Shown: one piece after another, positions 42,634 through 51,524 of the stretch
How the letters are laid out: the number at the start of each line of letters is the position of its first letter
How positions within the stretch are numbered: position 1 is the first letter of the stretch
Assembly (NCBI GenBank): GCA_035534235.1
Contig: DATLSH010000035.1
Location: 1-64,000, forward strand
Reading direction: 5' to 3'
Origin: Bog-473 sp035534235
GTDB lineage: Bacteria > Actinomycetota > Acidimicrobiia > Acidimicrobiales > RAAP-2
Length of the DNA stretch: 64,000 bases
Translations under genes and position numbers: made by a program
Notes under the pieces: generated by a model
The model's input: only the letters and a program-made list of their open reading frames with translations
What the model was told of the DNA's origin: nothing
Databases searched by the model: none

Positions 42634-43140
42634 ATGCCGGCGCCTGAGGACGATCGGCTCAACTGGACCTGGCACGCCGGGGAGGGTGGGCAGCACCGGG
42701 GCGGCCCGGCTGTGGTCTTCGACATCGACGGGGTGCTCTCCGACGCCGCCGGGCGCCAGCACTATCTGGAGCGCGGGCAGCGGGACTGGTCGGCCTTCTT
42801 CGAGGCCTGCGGCGACGACCCGGTCATTGAGGAGATCGCCCGACTCCTCGAACTGCTCGACTCGTCCCTGGCCGTGGTGCTCCTCACCGGGAGGCCATGG
42901 CGCGTCCAGCCCCAGACAGTGGCCTGGCTGCACCGGTACGGATTGCGCTGGGATCTCCTCGTAATGCGTGAGCGCGGGGACTACGCGCAGGTGACCTCGT
43001 TCAAGCAGAAGGTGGTGGGGAACCTGCGCCGCCACGGCTTCGATCTCCGCCTGGCCTTCGAGGACGACCCGTCCAACCACGCCATGTACGTGGCAGCCGG
43101 GATTCCCTGCGTCTACATCCACTCGGGGTACTACGAGTAG
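42634..43140 (+). CDS. HAD-superfamily phosphatase, polynucleotide-kinase-3'-phosphatase-like
   Basis: The nucleophile motif is VVFDIDGVLSDAAGR (Asp in DIDG), followed by motif II LLTGRP and the late motif FEDDPSNHAMYVAAGIP. The layout, with RDWSAFFEACGDDP between motifs I and II, resembles the phosphatase half of phage-type polynucleotide kinases and other small HAD enzymes. Length is 168. The substrate is unknown. The ATG has no Shine-Dalgarno; a TAGGGT box (42583-42588) and a 16-codon GTG frame (42597-42647) precede and overlap it. The 3' end overlaps lnt tail to tail by 10 bases. Confidence 0.7.
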   Translation: MPAPEDDRLNWTWHAGEGGQHRGGPAVVFDIDGVLSDAAGRQHYLERGQRDWSAFFEACGDDPVIEEIARLLELLDSSLAVVLLTGRPWRVQPQTVAWLHRYGLRWDLLVMRERGDYAQVTSFKQKVVGNLRRHGFDLRLAFEDDPSNHAMYVAAGIPCVYIHSGYYE

Positions 43141-44627
43141 ACCCTGGTCCGCCTCTGCCGGGTCCAGCCGGAGATCAGGGCCAGGGAGGCGAGGACGAGG
43201 AGGGGCGGATCGCCCAGGTGGTCATAGAGCGTGAGGCCACGGCGCAAGGCAACCGTGGCCTCCAGCACCTGGCGCGGTCCGAGCAGGGAGCGCTGGAGCA
43301 CCTGGCCTCTCTGGGTGACCACCGTGCTGTAGCCGGTGGGCGCGGCCTGCACCAGGTCCCGTCCGGTCTGGACCGCCTGAACCACGTCCGCCGCCAGCTC
43401 CTGGGTCGGGACCTGGGCCGCCCGGTACGACGACGTGTTGGTGGGGACCACGAGCAGCTGCGCCCCGGCGCGCACGGAGGGCCGGCTGCGGTCGGCGTAG
43501 AACACCTCAAAGGAGACGAGTGCGCCCAGTGGCCCGGCCGGCGTGCGCATGAGGCCGGTGCCGCGGCCCGGCACGGCATCGCTCGGCACCAGGGAGAGGT
43601 CGGCCACGTGCGAGAAGAAGGCCCGGAAGGGCACATACTCGCCGAAAGGGACCCGGTGCACCTTCTCGAACACCGACACGATGGAGCCGTGGGGCCCCCA
43701 GGCCACGATTTCGTTGCGGAACGAGTTGCCCGGTGCCGGCTCGGTCACCCCGGCCACCAGCGTCGTGTGCATTTTGGCGGCCAGGTGGCTCATGAGCAGA
43801 GCTTCGGGAGAGCCGGTCAGGCCGCGGTCGAGGGCGATCACGTCCTCGGGCCACAGCACGAGATCGGGAGCCCGGTGGTGCCGGGAGAACTGCTCGGTGG
43901 CGGCGACCTGGGCGTCGAACACGGTGGCCGGTGCCACCTGCTCCTTGTTCAGGCCGCGGGGTCCGCCTCCCTGGACGAGGGCGACGGTGATGGAGCGGAG
44001 CGGGGAGCCCCCGTCGGGCCCCACGGTCCCCGCCACGATCAGGATGGTCAGGCCGGCAAGGACGGCCAGCCCGGCCCACACGCCGGAACCGTCAAGGCGG
44101 CGCCCGGACTTGGCCGCGGCAACGAGCATGGCCCCGCCCACGCCGCCCGCCCAGATCCCGGCCGTGATGAGGAGCGGGCCGCCGAGCCGGGCCAGCTCCA
44201 CCAGGGGGCCGTCCGCCTGGCCCAGGAAGATGCCGCCGAGGGGGAGGCCCCCGAACGGCCAGGTCATCCGGACGGCTTCGGTCAGCGTGCCGGCGGCCAC
44301 CAGGGCGACAGAGCGCCCGCGCCCGGATGGCGTGAGCCCGCCGGCGGCGGCCATGAAGAGGGCCTGCAGGAGGATGAGCATCAGGGCGCCGTACCAGTTG
44401 AATGCCCTGGCCCACATGAGGCCCAGCCCGTAGCAGCCGATACCCGTGAGCCAACCGGACGACAGCCTGGTCCGCAGGGGTTGGCCGGCCAGGCGCCAGG
44501 CGAAGAGCCCGGCGCCGGCCAGGCCCAACGGCCACCATCCCCAGGGAGGCAGCGAAAGGGCGAGCAGTGCGCCGGCGGCGAGGGAGGGCAGCGCGATGTG
44601 GCCCCCGCCGTGGGGGGCTGTCACCAC
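43131..44627 (-). CDS. lnt: apolipoprotein N-acyltransferase (nucleophile position Ser)
   Basis: Lnt adds a third acyl chain to lipoproteins at the membrane. The first 200 residues carry about six helices; the nitrilase domain follows with Glu261 in LVLWPEDVIA and Lys322 in VFEKVHRVPFGEYVPF. The catalytic Cys expected in a CxE motif is replaced by Ser372 in ALVSFEVFYADR. The fold is otherwise complete, including VPTNTSSYRAAQVPTQ and a C-terminal helix. It may use another nucleophile, be inactive, or have a different role. It overlaps the end of hemG by seven bases. Confidence 0.82.
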   Translation of the reverse strand: MVTAPHGGGHIALPSLAAGALLALSLPPWGWWPLGLAGAGLFAWRLAGQPLRTRLSSGWLTGIGCYGLGLMWARAFNWYGALMLILLQALFMAAAGGLTPSGRGRSVALVAAGTLTEAVRMTWPFGGLPLGGIFLGQADGPLVELARLGGPLLITAGIWAGGVGGAMLVAAAKSGRRLDGSGVWAGLAVLAGLTILIVAGTVGPDGGSPLRSITVALVQGGGPRGLNKEQVAPATVFDAQVAATEQFSRHHRAPDLVLWPEDVIALDRGLTGSPEALLMSHLAAKMHTTLVAGVTEPAPGNSFRNEIVAWGPHGSIVSVFEKVHRVPFGEYVPFRAFFSHVADLSLVPSDAVPGRGTGLMRTPAGPLGALVSFEVFYADRSRPSVRAGAQLLVVPTNTSSYRAAQVPTQELAADVVQAVQTGRDLVQAAPTGYSTVVTQRGQVLQRSLLGPRQVLEATVALRRGLTLYDHLGDPPLLVLASLALISGWTRQRRTRVYS

Positions 44628-46042
44628 AGGGCGCGTGCCGCTGCCCGACCGCTGGCGATGCAGGCGGGGATGCCCACGCCCCGGTAGGCGGACCCGGCGA
44701 CGGCGAGGCCGCCCAGCCGGGCCATCGCCGCCTCAATGCCCGCGGTGCGCAGAAGGTGGTGCACCCGATACTGGGGGAAGGAGCCGGGGTAGCGGACCAC
44801 CAGCGACCCGGCGGGGTCGCCGGTGACACCGATGAACTTCCCCAGCTCGCGCCAGGCCCGCTCGCACACCTCGGCGTCGCTCCAGCCGGCGCACCGATCG
44901 TCATCCAGGCGGCCCAGCGAGGCGCGCAGGAGGACTTCTCCCTCCCGGGCCAGATGGGGCCACTTGCGGTCCAGATAGGTGCAGGCCGTCACGGCCCAGT
45001 CATCGCCGCGGCGTGGTCGGTGGCCGCCACGGGGCACCAGGAAGCCGGTGCCCACGAGGGGTGACGGCACGGCGGCGGCGTCGACCAGGAACGTCACCAG
45101 GACCACCGACGCGTAGTCGATGGCGCCGAGCAGGCCGGCCGCCTCGTCGTCGTGGGCCAGCATCAGGCGGCCGGCCGCCGGGGCCGGGAGGGCAAGCACC
45201 ACGGCGTCGGCCTCGGTCTCCCCGCCCCCCGCCTGCACACGCCACGTCCCGCCGGTGCGTTCGAGTCGCTCGACCGGCATGGACCGCCGGACCTCCACGC
45301 CGCGCTCGCCCAGCCTCGACTCGAGCTGCGCCGGCAATGACGCCAACCCGCCATGGAGGGTCCAGAATAGGGGTGGGTCGTCGGGTGCCGGTGGCGGCAC
45401 TTCGGCCCGCAGGCCCCGCATCAGGCTGCCCCTGCGCTGGGCCGCGGCCAGGAGCGGGGGGAAGGTGGCGGCGCTGGACATGTCGTCGACCGAGCCGGCG
45501 TGGATCCCCCCGATGAGGGGGTCGACCAGGGTGTCGACCACCCGCCGCCCGAGCTTGCGCGCCACCAACGGGCCGATGGAGCGGTCCCCGATCGGCCCGC
45601 GCTGGTCAGGGCGGGGCGCCAGCATGTCAAGGGCCAGCCCAAGCTGCCCGCGCAGGCCCAGGATGCCGGAACGGGCCGCCGGCCAGAAACGGGTCGGGAT
45701 GCCCAGGGCCAGACCCTCGGGAAGGGTACGCAGGCGCCCGCGGGCCCACAGGCCGGCACCGCGCCGGGCGATGGGGACCAGCGCCTCGCCCAGTCCCACC
45801 TCGCGGCAGAGGTCCAGTGCCTCCGGACGACGCCCCAGGAACCCGTCGGGGCCGACGTCGACCACGCGCCCGCCGAACGCCTGGCTGCGCAACGCACCGC
45901 CGAGGCGGTCCGAGGACTCCATGATGACGATGTCCGGCGCTTGGCGCGCCGGCGCGGGCCCGCCGCTCAGCTCCCAGGCCGCGGCCATCCCGCTGATGCC
46001 GCCACCGACGACCACCACGCGCCGGAGCACCCCAGGAGCCAC
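44621..46042 (-). CDS. hemG: protoporphyrinogen/coproporphyrinogen oxidase, HemY/CgoX type
   Basis: This FAD enzyme oxidises a porphyrinogen to the porphyrin. The FAD motif is VVVVGGGISGMAAAWELSGG, then SSDRLGGALRSQAFGGRVVDVGPDGFLGR, GSLMRGLRAEVP, and a final RLGGLAVAGSAYRGVGIPAC. From GTG 46042 it has 473 residues. In Gram-positive bacteria such proteins act as coproporphyrinogen oxidases (also called hemY or cgoX). The start follows the hemH stop by four bases and the end overlaps lnt. Confidence 0.88.
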   Translation of the reverse strand: MAPGVLRRVVVVGGGISGMAAAWELSGGPAPARQAPDIVIMESSDRLGGALRSQAFGGRVVDVGPDGFLGRRPEALDLCREVGLGEALVPIARRGAGLWARGRLRTLPEGLALGIPTRFWPAARSGILGLRGQLGLALDMLAPRPDQRGPIGDRSIGPLVARKLGRRVVDTLVDPLIGGIHAGSVDDMSSAATFPPLLAAAQRRGSLMRGLRAEVPPPAPDDPPLFWTLHGGLASLPAQLESRLGERGVEVRRSMPVERLERTGGTWRVQAGGGETEADAVVLALPAPAAGRLMLAHDDEAAGLLGAIDYASVVLVTFLVDAAAVPSPLVGTGFLVPRGGHRPRRGDDWAVTACTYLDRKWPHLAREGEVLLRASLGRLDDDRCAGWSDAEVCERAWRELGKFIGVTGDPAGSLVVRYPGSFPQYRVHHLLRTAGIEAAMARLGGLAVAGSAYRGVGIPACIASGRAAARALW

Positions 46043-46046
46043 CGGC

Positions 46047-46970
46047 TCAGGCCGCCCTGGCGTCGGCCGCGGCGACGACGTCGGCCAGGGCGCCGAGGAA
46101 CTGCGGGTCGTCGTTGAGCGAGGCGGTGCGGGCATAGGAAAGCCCACATGCGGCGGCCACGGCAGCCAACTCCACATCGAGGTCATAGAGCACTTCCAGG
46201 TGGTCGGCCACGAAACCGATGGGGCAGACCACCACCCCGTCGGTCCCTCCGGCGGCGGAGAGCTGGCGCACCACGTCGCGCACATCGGGTCCCAGCCAGG
46301 GCCCCGGCGAACGCCCGGCGCTCTGCCACGCCACCACCGGGCGGGGTACCCCCGCCGCCTCGGCGACCAGGCGCGCCGATTCGGCCAGCTGCTCGGGGTA
46401 GGTGTCGCCCGCCTCCCTCACCCTCTCGGGCACCGAGTGGGCGCAGAAGAGCACCGGGTAGCGGTCGAGGTCGCCGGCGCTGGCGGCGGCCAGCGTGGCC
46501 TTGACCCGTGCCGCCTGAAGTGACACGAAGACCGGGTGGGCGAACCACGGGGGCACGGCGATGAAGCGCGGCCCGTGCTCGAGCGCCGCCGCGGCGCGGG
46601 CCAGGTACTCCTCTGAGCCCATGGAGGAACCGTGCGGTGTGAGGACGAGCCCGACGACCCGGTCGACGCCGGCCCGGGCCAATGACCCGGCGGCGTACTC
46701 AATCAGCGGGTCCGTGTGCTTGGCCCCGAAGGCCACCACGTACCGCCCGGGCCGACGCGACTCAAGGGCGACGCGCACGCCGTCGACCTGGGACCTCGTC
46801 CGTTCGGCCAGCGGGGAGAGGCCACCGATGGCCGCGTAGCGGCGCTCCAGGTCCACCAACTGCTCGGGCTCAGGCGGGCGGCCCCGCCGAATGCGGGTGT
46901 AGAAGGGGGCGATCTCCGCCGGGCTTCCCGGCGTCCCGTGGGCCATGAGGAGCACGCCGGCCCGGCCCAT
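46047..46970 (-). CDS. hemH: ferrochelatase (coproporphyrin type)
   Basis: HemH inserts iron into the porphyrin. The protein is 307 residues, like the soluble monomeric Bacillus enzyme and without the membrane tail of longer forms. The metal-binding His is in LFCAHSVPERV and the conserved Glu in GFVADHLEVLYDLDVE. It begins LLMAHGTPGSPAEIAPFYTRIRRG-style. The ATG overlaps the hemE stop by one base (TGATG). With hemE and hemG it forms the late heme operon. Confidence 0.9.
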   Translation of the reverse strand: MGRAGVLLMAHGTPGSPAEIAPFYTRIRRGRPPEPEQLVDLERRYAAIGGLSPLAERTRSQVDGVRVALESRRPGRYVVAFGAKHTDPLIEYAAGSLARAGVDRVVGLVLTPHGSSMGSEEYLARAAAALEHGPRFIAVPPWFAHPVFVSLQAARVKATLAAASAGDLDRYPVLFCAHSVPERVREAGDTYPEQLAESARLVAEAAGVPRPVVAWQSAGRSPGPWLGPDVRDVVRQLSAAGGTDGVVVCPIGFVADHLEVLYDLDVELAAVAAACGLSYARTASLNDDPQFLGALADVVAAADARAA

Positions 46971-48031
46971 CACGCGCCCGTGCTCTCGGCGTGCACCAAG
47001 TCCACCAGCGCGCCCAGGATCCCGATGTCGGCCTGGGGGGGCACGCCGTGCCCCAGGTTGAAGATGTGACCGGTCCCGCTGGCGTCGGCCGCGCCACTGG
47101 CCAGCACGGCCCGGGCCGCCCGCTCCACCACCGGCCACGGTGCCGCGCACAGGGCGGGATCGAGGTTGCCCTGCACGCCGAGGCCCGGTCCGATCCGGAG
47201 CCGGGCCTCTTGGAGCGGGACCCGCCAGTCGATCCCCACCACGTGGCATCCGGTCGTGCCCATGAGGCGCAGCAGCTCTCCCGTGCCGACGCCGAAGAGG
47301 ATGGACGGCACCCCGAGGTCTGCGATGCCGTCGAAGACGGCCCGGGTGGCCGGCAGCACGAAGCGGGCGTACTCCTTTGGTGAGAGCGAACCGGCCCAGC
47401 TGTCGAAGAGCTGCACGGCCTGGGCGCCGGCCTGTATCTGGGCGCGCAGAGAAGCCACCGCCATGTCGGCCAGGCGGGCCATCAGCCGGCACCACAGGTC
47501 GGGATCGGCGTGCATGAGCGTCTTGACTTTGGCGAACGTGCGGGACGGCCCGCCCTCCACCAGGTAGCTGGCCACGGTGAAAGGCGCGCCGGCAAAGCCG
47601 ATGAGGGCCACCCCGCTCCCGGCCAGCTCACGGGAGACCAGTCGTACCGCCTCGGCCACGTAGGGCACGTCGGTCTCGGGTTCGAGCGGCCGCAGGCGCG
47701 CCAGGTCACGGTCGGAGCGGAACGGCTCGGCCACCACCGGTCCCCGCCCCGGCTCGACGTCGACCCCGAAGCCGACGGCGTGCACGGGGACGACGATGTC
47801 GGAGAACAGGATGGCGGCGTCGACGCCGTAGCGGCGGACCGGCTGGAGTGTCAGCTCGGCGGCCAGGGCGGCGTCGCCGATGGCGGACAATATGGAGCCC
47901 TCACCCCGGGCGGATCTGTATTCGGGCAGCGACCGGCCGGCCTGCCGCATGAACCACACCGGCGTGCGCGAGACCGGCTGGCGGCGGCACGCACGCACGA
48001 GGTCCGTGTCGGCGACCGCCGGGGAGCTCAC
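46970..48031 (-). CDS. hemE: uroporphyrinogen decarboxylase
   Basis: HemE removes four carboxyl groups from uroporphyrinogen III to give coproporphyrinogen III. The signature TPVWFMRQAGRSLPEYR is followed by AILFSDIVVPVHAVG with the catalytic Asp, GFAGAPFTVASYLVEGGPSR and the late NLGHGVPPQADI. From GTG 48031 it has 353 residues. The GTG overlaps the TGA of the YbjQ gene, so it is coupled to it. Confidence 0.95.
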   Translation of the reverse strand: MSSPAVADTDLVRACRRQPVSRTPVWFMRQAGRSLPEYRSARGEGSILSAIGDAALAAELTLQPVRRYGVDAAILFSDIVVPVHAVGFGVDVEPGRGPVVAEPFRSDRDLARLRPLEPETDVPYVAEAVRLVSRELAGSGVALIGFAGAPFTVASYLVEGGPSRTFAKVKTLMHADPDLWCRLMARLADMAVASLRAQIQAGAQAVQLFDSWAGSLSPKEYARFVLPATRAVFDGIADLGVPSILFGVGTGELLRLMGTTGCHVVGIDWRVPLQEARLRIGPGLGVQGNLDPALCAAPWPVVERAARAVLASGAADASGTGHIFNLGHGVPPQADIGILGALVDLVHAESTGA

Positions 48032-48357
48032 CCGAGCGGCTCTATGACGACTGCCGTGCCGTAGGCGCAGATCTCCGTCCAGTTCCCGCCCATCTCCGAC
48101 GTGTCGAACCGCATGGCCAGGACGGCATTGCCACCGCGGGCTTCGGCCTCGGCCACCATGCGGCCCACGACCTCTTCCCGGCTCAGCTGGAGGTTCTTGG
48201 TCATGCCTTTGAGCTCCCCCCCGGCCAGTGCCTTGAAGGCGGCGCCGAACTGCGAGCCGATGTTGCGTGAGCGCACCGTCAAGCCGAAGACCTCGCCGAG
48301 GACCGAGGTCACCTTGTAGCCGGGCACGTCGTTCATGGTGGAGATGAGCATGGCCAT
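48028..48357 (-). CDS. YbjQ/DUF74 family protein
   Basis: The protein shows the YbjQ pattern: VPGYKVTSVLGEVFGLTVRSRN, then a helical LKGMTKNLQLSREEVVGRM and GGNAVLAMRFDTSEM. These small oligomeric proteins are often annotated as heavy-metal-binding, but the function is unclear. ATG 48357 gives a length (109 residues) close to the family norm and has GAAAGG just before it; an in-frame ATG at 48375 overlaps a TACGAT box and is less likely. It leads the operon hemE-hemH-hemG-lnt. Confidence 0.75.
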   Translation of the reverse strand: MAMLISTMNDVPGYKVTSVLGEVFGLTVRSRNIGSQFGAAFKALAGGELKGMTKNLQLSREEVVGRMVAEAEARGGNAVLAMRFDTSEMGGNWTEICAYGTAVVIEPLG

Positions 48358-48463
48358 CCTTTCGGTCCGGTTCATCGTAGGCGGCAGGCACCATGTGCCC
48401 CGGTCGGTGACCGTCGCCTAAGCTGAACCGTTTCCCTGGCGGGCGCGGGGAGAGAGGGGACAC

Positions 48464-50824
48464 GTGCAGGAACATCCCGATCTGCAGGCTGAGCAGGAGT
48501 TCCTCAACCGCGCTCACGACGGCCTGGAATCGATGCGGAGCGAAGCTCGCCACATGTTGCAAGGGGTACTCGACCTCGGGAAGGGCGGCACATTCCAATC
48601 CCGAACCGAGCGGGACATCGTGGTGCGGACCAGCCTGGCCCGCCTTGAGCAGCTCGACATCGGGGACCAGGCCCTCTACTTCGGGCGGATCGACCGCTTC
48701 CCCGACGGCGATGCCGAGACCGGTTCGCTGCTCGGCGAATCGTTCCACATCGGGCGGTTGGCCGTGTCCGGGCCCGACCATGAGCCGTTGGTGGTGGATT
48801 GGCGGGCACCGGTGGCCGAGCCGTTCTACCGGGCCACCGGGTTGGATCCCCAGGGCCTGGCCCGCCGCCGTCACCTGGCCGTGCGCGGCCGTGCCGTGCT
48901 CGGGTTGGAGGACGAGTACTTCGTGGACCCGAGCCGGGCCCCCGGAGCCCCGCTGCTCCCGGTGTCCGATGCCGGCAGCGGCGCCTCCAGCGACGGGGAG
49001 CGCCTCTTGTCCGAGGGGATGGTGCTCGGCGGCCCCGGGGCCCTGCTCTCCGCCTTGAGCCAGGCCCGGACCGGACACATGGGTGACATCATCGGGACCA
49101 TTCAGCGGGAGCAGGACGAGATCATCCGCTCCCCCCTTGCCGGCACCCTGGTGGTGCAGGGAGGACCGGGCACCGGCAAGACCGCGGTGGCCCTCCACCG
49201 GGCCGCCTACCTGCTCTACACCCACCGCTTCCCCCTGGAGCGTCAAGGGGTCCTGGTGGTCGGCCCCAACCCGCTCTTCCTGCGTTACATAGAGCAGGTC
49301 CTCCCCTCTCTGGGCGAGACCGGGGTGAGCCTCTCGACGGTGGCCGGTCTGGTGCCCGAGGTCCGGGTGCACGGGCTGGACGAAGCCGCCGTGGCCCGGG
49401 TCAAGGGCGACGCACGCATGGTCCAGGTCCTGGTGGGTGCCGTGCGCACCCGGCAGCGGCCCCTGCGCCGGGACGCCGAGGTGCCCTTCGGCGCCGGCGT
49501 GCTGCGCCTGCGGGCCGAGACGACCGAAGAAATTGTGGCGGCGGCCCGCCGGAGGCCGGGGACACACAATGTGCGCCGCCGCTTCGTCGAGGCCCAGGTG
49601 CTGCGCGCCCTCTCCGACGACTACCGGTCCCGGCTCATCCGGGGGCACGGTCCGCTCGACGAAGAAGGGCTCAGTGCCGAGGAGTTGCTGAACCTGGCGC
49701 AACGCCTGCGGCGCGTCCCCGAGGTGGTCGAGGCGCTCGACCGCATGTGGCCCCGGCTCTCCCCGCACGAGTTCCTGCACGACCTGCTGGGCGCCCGTCC
49801 CCTGCTGGGGGCGGCGGGCAAGGGCATCCTCGGCGGGCCGGAGATCCACCGCCTCTTCCGGCCCCGCAGCGCGTCACTCGATTCCGTGCGTTGGACCGTG
49901 GCCGACACCGCGCTCATCGACGAGGCGCGGACGCTTCTGGGTTCGCGGCGGGGCGGCGCCCGCCCCCCCGCGAACCGTCAGGGGCGCCATGAGGAAGGCA
50001 ATGCACCCGAGGGTGGATTCTGGCCGCAAGGGTTGGCGGCCTCGCCCGTGCCCACCAACGGCGGCCCCAAAGGGAGCGACGACGAAGTCCGCTCGTTCGG
50101 CCACATTGTGGTGGACGAGGTCCAGGACCTCTCGCCGATGCAGCTGCGCATGCTGGCCCGGCGGTCCCTGTCGGGATCCATGACCGTGGTGGGCGACATC
50201 GCCCAGGCCACCGGCCCGTGGGCCCCGCAGAGCTGGGACGACATCACGCGCCACCTCACCGGCCCGCGGCGGCCCCGGCTGGTCGAGCTCTCCGTGAGCT
50301 ACCGCACTCCTTCGGAGGTGGTGGCGTTGGCCGCCCACGTGCTGGCGGTGGCCGCGCCATCGATCGCGCCACCACGCCCCGTGCGCCAATCGGGCCACAC
50401 CCCGCAGATCGTGCAGGCACCCCGCAACGGGCTGGCCCATGCCGTGGCCACGGTGGCCCGCCAGGAGGTGGCCGCCGTCGCCCCGGGAAGGGTCGCCGTC
50501 CTGGGCCCGGCCGTCCTGCTGCCCGAGCTGACCCGCGCCCTGGCCGATGCCGGCCTCGACCCCGTCGACCCCCGGGACCCCTCGGGAGACGGCCTGGCCG
50601 CCGGCCTGGTGGTCCTTCCGGCCGACGAGACCAACGGCCTGGAGTTCGACTCGGTGGTGGTGGTCGAGCCGGCCCTGCTGGCCTCCGTGGGTGAGCGGCC
50701 GGCGGGGGAGGGGCCACCGGTGGCCACCACGCGAGGACTGCGCACCCTGTATGTGGCGCTCACCAGGCCGACCCGGCGGCTGGCGGTCGTCCACGCCGAG
50801 CCCCTCCCCGTGGCCCTGGAGTGA
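48464..50824 (+). CDS. helD: HelD-type RNA polymerase recycling ATPase (UvrD-like superfamily 1)
   Basis: HelD dissociates stalled RNA polymerase from nucleic acid using ATP. The protein has an N-terminal coiled arm (about residues 1-60) that reaches toward the polymerase secondary channel in relatives, the segment FGRIDRF and VVDWRAPVAEPFYRAT, Walker A at 233-240 (GGPGTGKT) followed by VALHRAAYLLYTHR, and Walker B in IVVDEVQDLSPMQLRML. The C-terminal helicase motifs include TNGLEFDSVVVVEP and LYVALTRPTRRLAVVH. A low-complexity Gly/Arg/Pro linker interrupts the second half. Relatives (HelR) protect mycobacteria and streptomycetes against rifamycins. Length is 786. Confidence 0.87.
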   Translation: MQEHPDLQAEQEFLNRAHDGLESMRSEARHMLQGVLDLGKGGTFQSRTERDIVVRTSLARLEQLDIGDQALYFGRIDRFPDGDAETGSLLGESFHIGRLAVSGPDHEPLVVDWRAPVAEPFYRATGLDPQGLARRRHLAVRGRAVLGLEDEYFVDPSRAPGAPLLPVSDAGSGASSDGERLLSEGMVLGGPGALLSALSQARTGHMGDIIGTIQREQDEIIRSPLAGTLVVQGGPGTGKTAVALHRAAYLLYTHRFPLERQGVLVVGPNPLFLRYIEQVLPSLGETGVSLSTVAGLVPEVRVHGLDEAAVARVKGDARMVQVLVGAVRTRQRPLRRDAEVPFGAGVLRLRAETTEEIVAAARRRPGTHNVRRRFVEAQVLRALSDDYRSRLIRGHGPLDEEGLSAEELLNLAQRLRRVPEVVEALDRMWPRLSPHEFLHDLLGARPLLGAAGKGILGGPEIHRLFRPRSASLDSVRWTVADTALIDEARTLLGSRRGGARPPANRQGRHEEGNAPEGGFWPQGLAASPVPTNGGPKGSDDEVRSFGHIVVDEVQDLSPMQLRMLARRSLSGSMTVVGDIAQATGPWAPQSWDDITRHLTGPRRPRLVELSVSYRTPSEVVALAAHVLAVAAPSIAPPRPVRQSGHTPQIVQAPRNGLAHAVATVARQEVAAVAPGRVAVLGPAVLLPELTRALADAGLDPVDPRDPSGDGLAAGLVVLPADETNGLEFDSVVVVEPALLASVGERPAGEGPPVATTRGLRTLYVALTRPTRRLAVVHAEPLPVALE

Positions 50825-50921
50825 AAGGGGCAGGGGCCCGAAGGCGGCACCCGGGCCGGAGCCGCGGCGTCGTCACCTGCTTGTTGGCGCCGCGAGGGCC
50901 CCGTCGACTAGAAATTGCCCT

Positions 50922-51524
50922 GTGACCCAGGCTGTTTCGGTCGAGCATCCCGCGCCACAGGGCAAGATCGTCCACGATCGACCCCCCATGCTGGCCGTGG
51001 GGGTCATGATCTGGCTGGGCTCGGAGGTCATGTTCTTCAGCGGCCTCTTTGCCGCCTTCTTCACCATCCGTGCCAATGCGCAGGGTCCCTGGCCACCGCC
51101 GGGGACGCACCTCGACACCATCCGGGGAGGCATCTTCACCCTGGTCCTGGTGTCGTCCAGTTTCTCCATGCAGTGGGCGGTCCGCCAGTGCGAGTGGCGC
51201 AACCGCAAATCCGCCCGCCGCTTCATCGTGATCACACTCATCCTGGGGGCCGCGTTCCTGGGCAACCAGGCCACCGAGTGGCTCTTCCTGACCACCCGCT
51301 GGTACACGAATGCCTACGGATCGCTCTTCTTCATCATGACCGGGCTCCACGGCCTCCACGTCTTCCTGGGCCTGGTGGCCATGGTCTTTCTCCTCGGGCG
51401 CATGAAGGGTGACATGGGCGGCGATCCCGGAGAGCTCTCGGCCATTCAGGGCGTCAGCTACTACTGGCACTTTGTCGACATCGTCTGGGTCGGGCTCTTC
51501 AGTTGCCTGTTCTTCCTCAAGTAG
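50922..51524 (+). CDS. ctaE: cytochrome c oxidase subunit III
   Basis: Subunit III of the aa3 oxidase. It has five helices and the typical segments FFSGLFAAFFTIRA, FSMQWAVRQCEWRN, FITGLHGLHVFLG-like (FIMTGLHGLHVFLGLVAM) and a final YYWHFVDIVWVGLFSCLFFL. From GTG 50922 it has 200 residues. A TAGAAA box ends seven bases before the GTG, with TTGGCG 19 bases upstream. It heads the ctaE-qcrC-qcrA-qcrB operon. Confidence 0.93.
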   Translation: MTQAVSVEHPAPQGKIVHDRPPMLAVGVMIWLGSEVMFFSGLFAAFFTIRANAQGPWPPPGTHLDTIRGGIFTLVLVSSSFSMQWAVRQCEWRNRKSARRFIVITLILGAAFLGNQATEWLFLTTRWYTNAYGSLFFIMTGLHGLHVFLGLVAMVFLLGRMKGDMGGDPGELSAIQGVSYYWHFVDIVWVGLFSCLFFLK

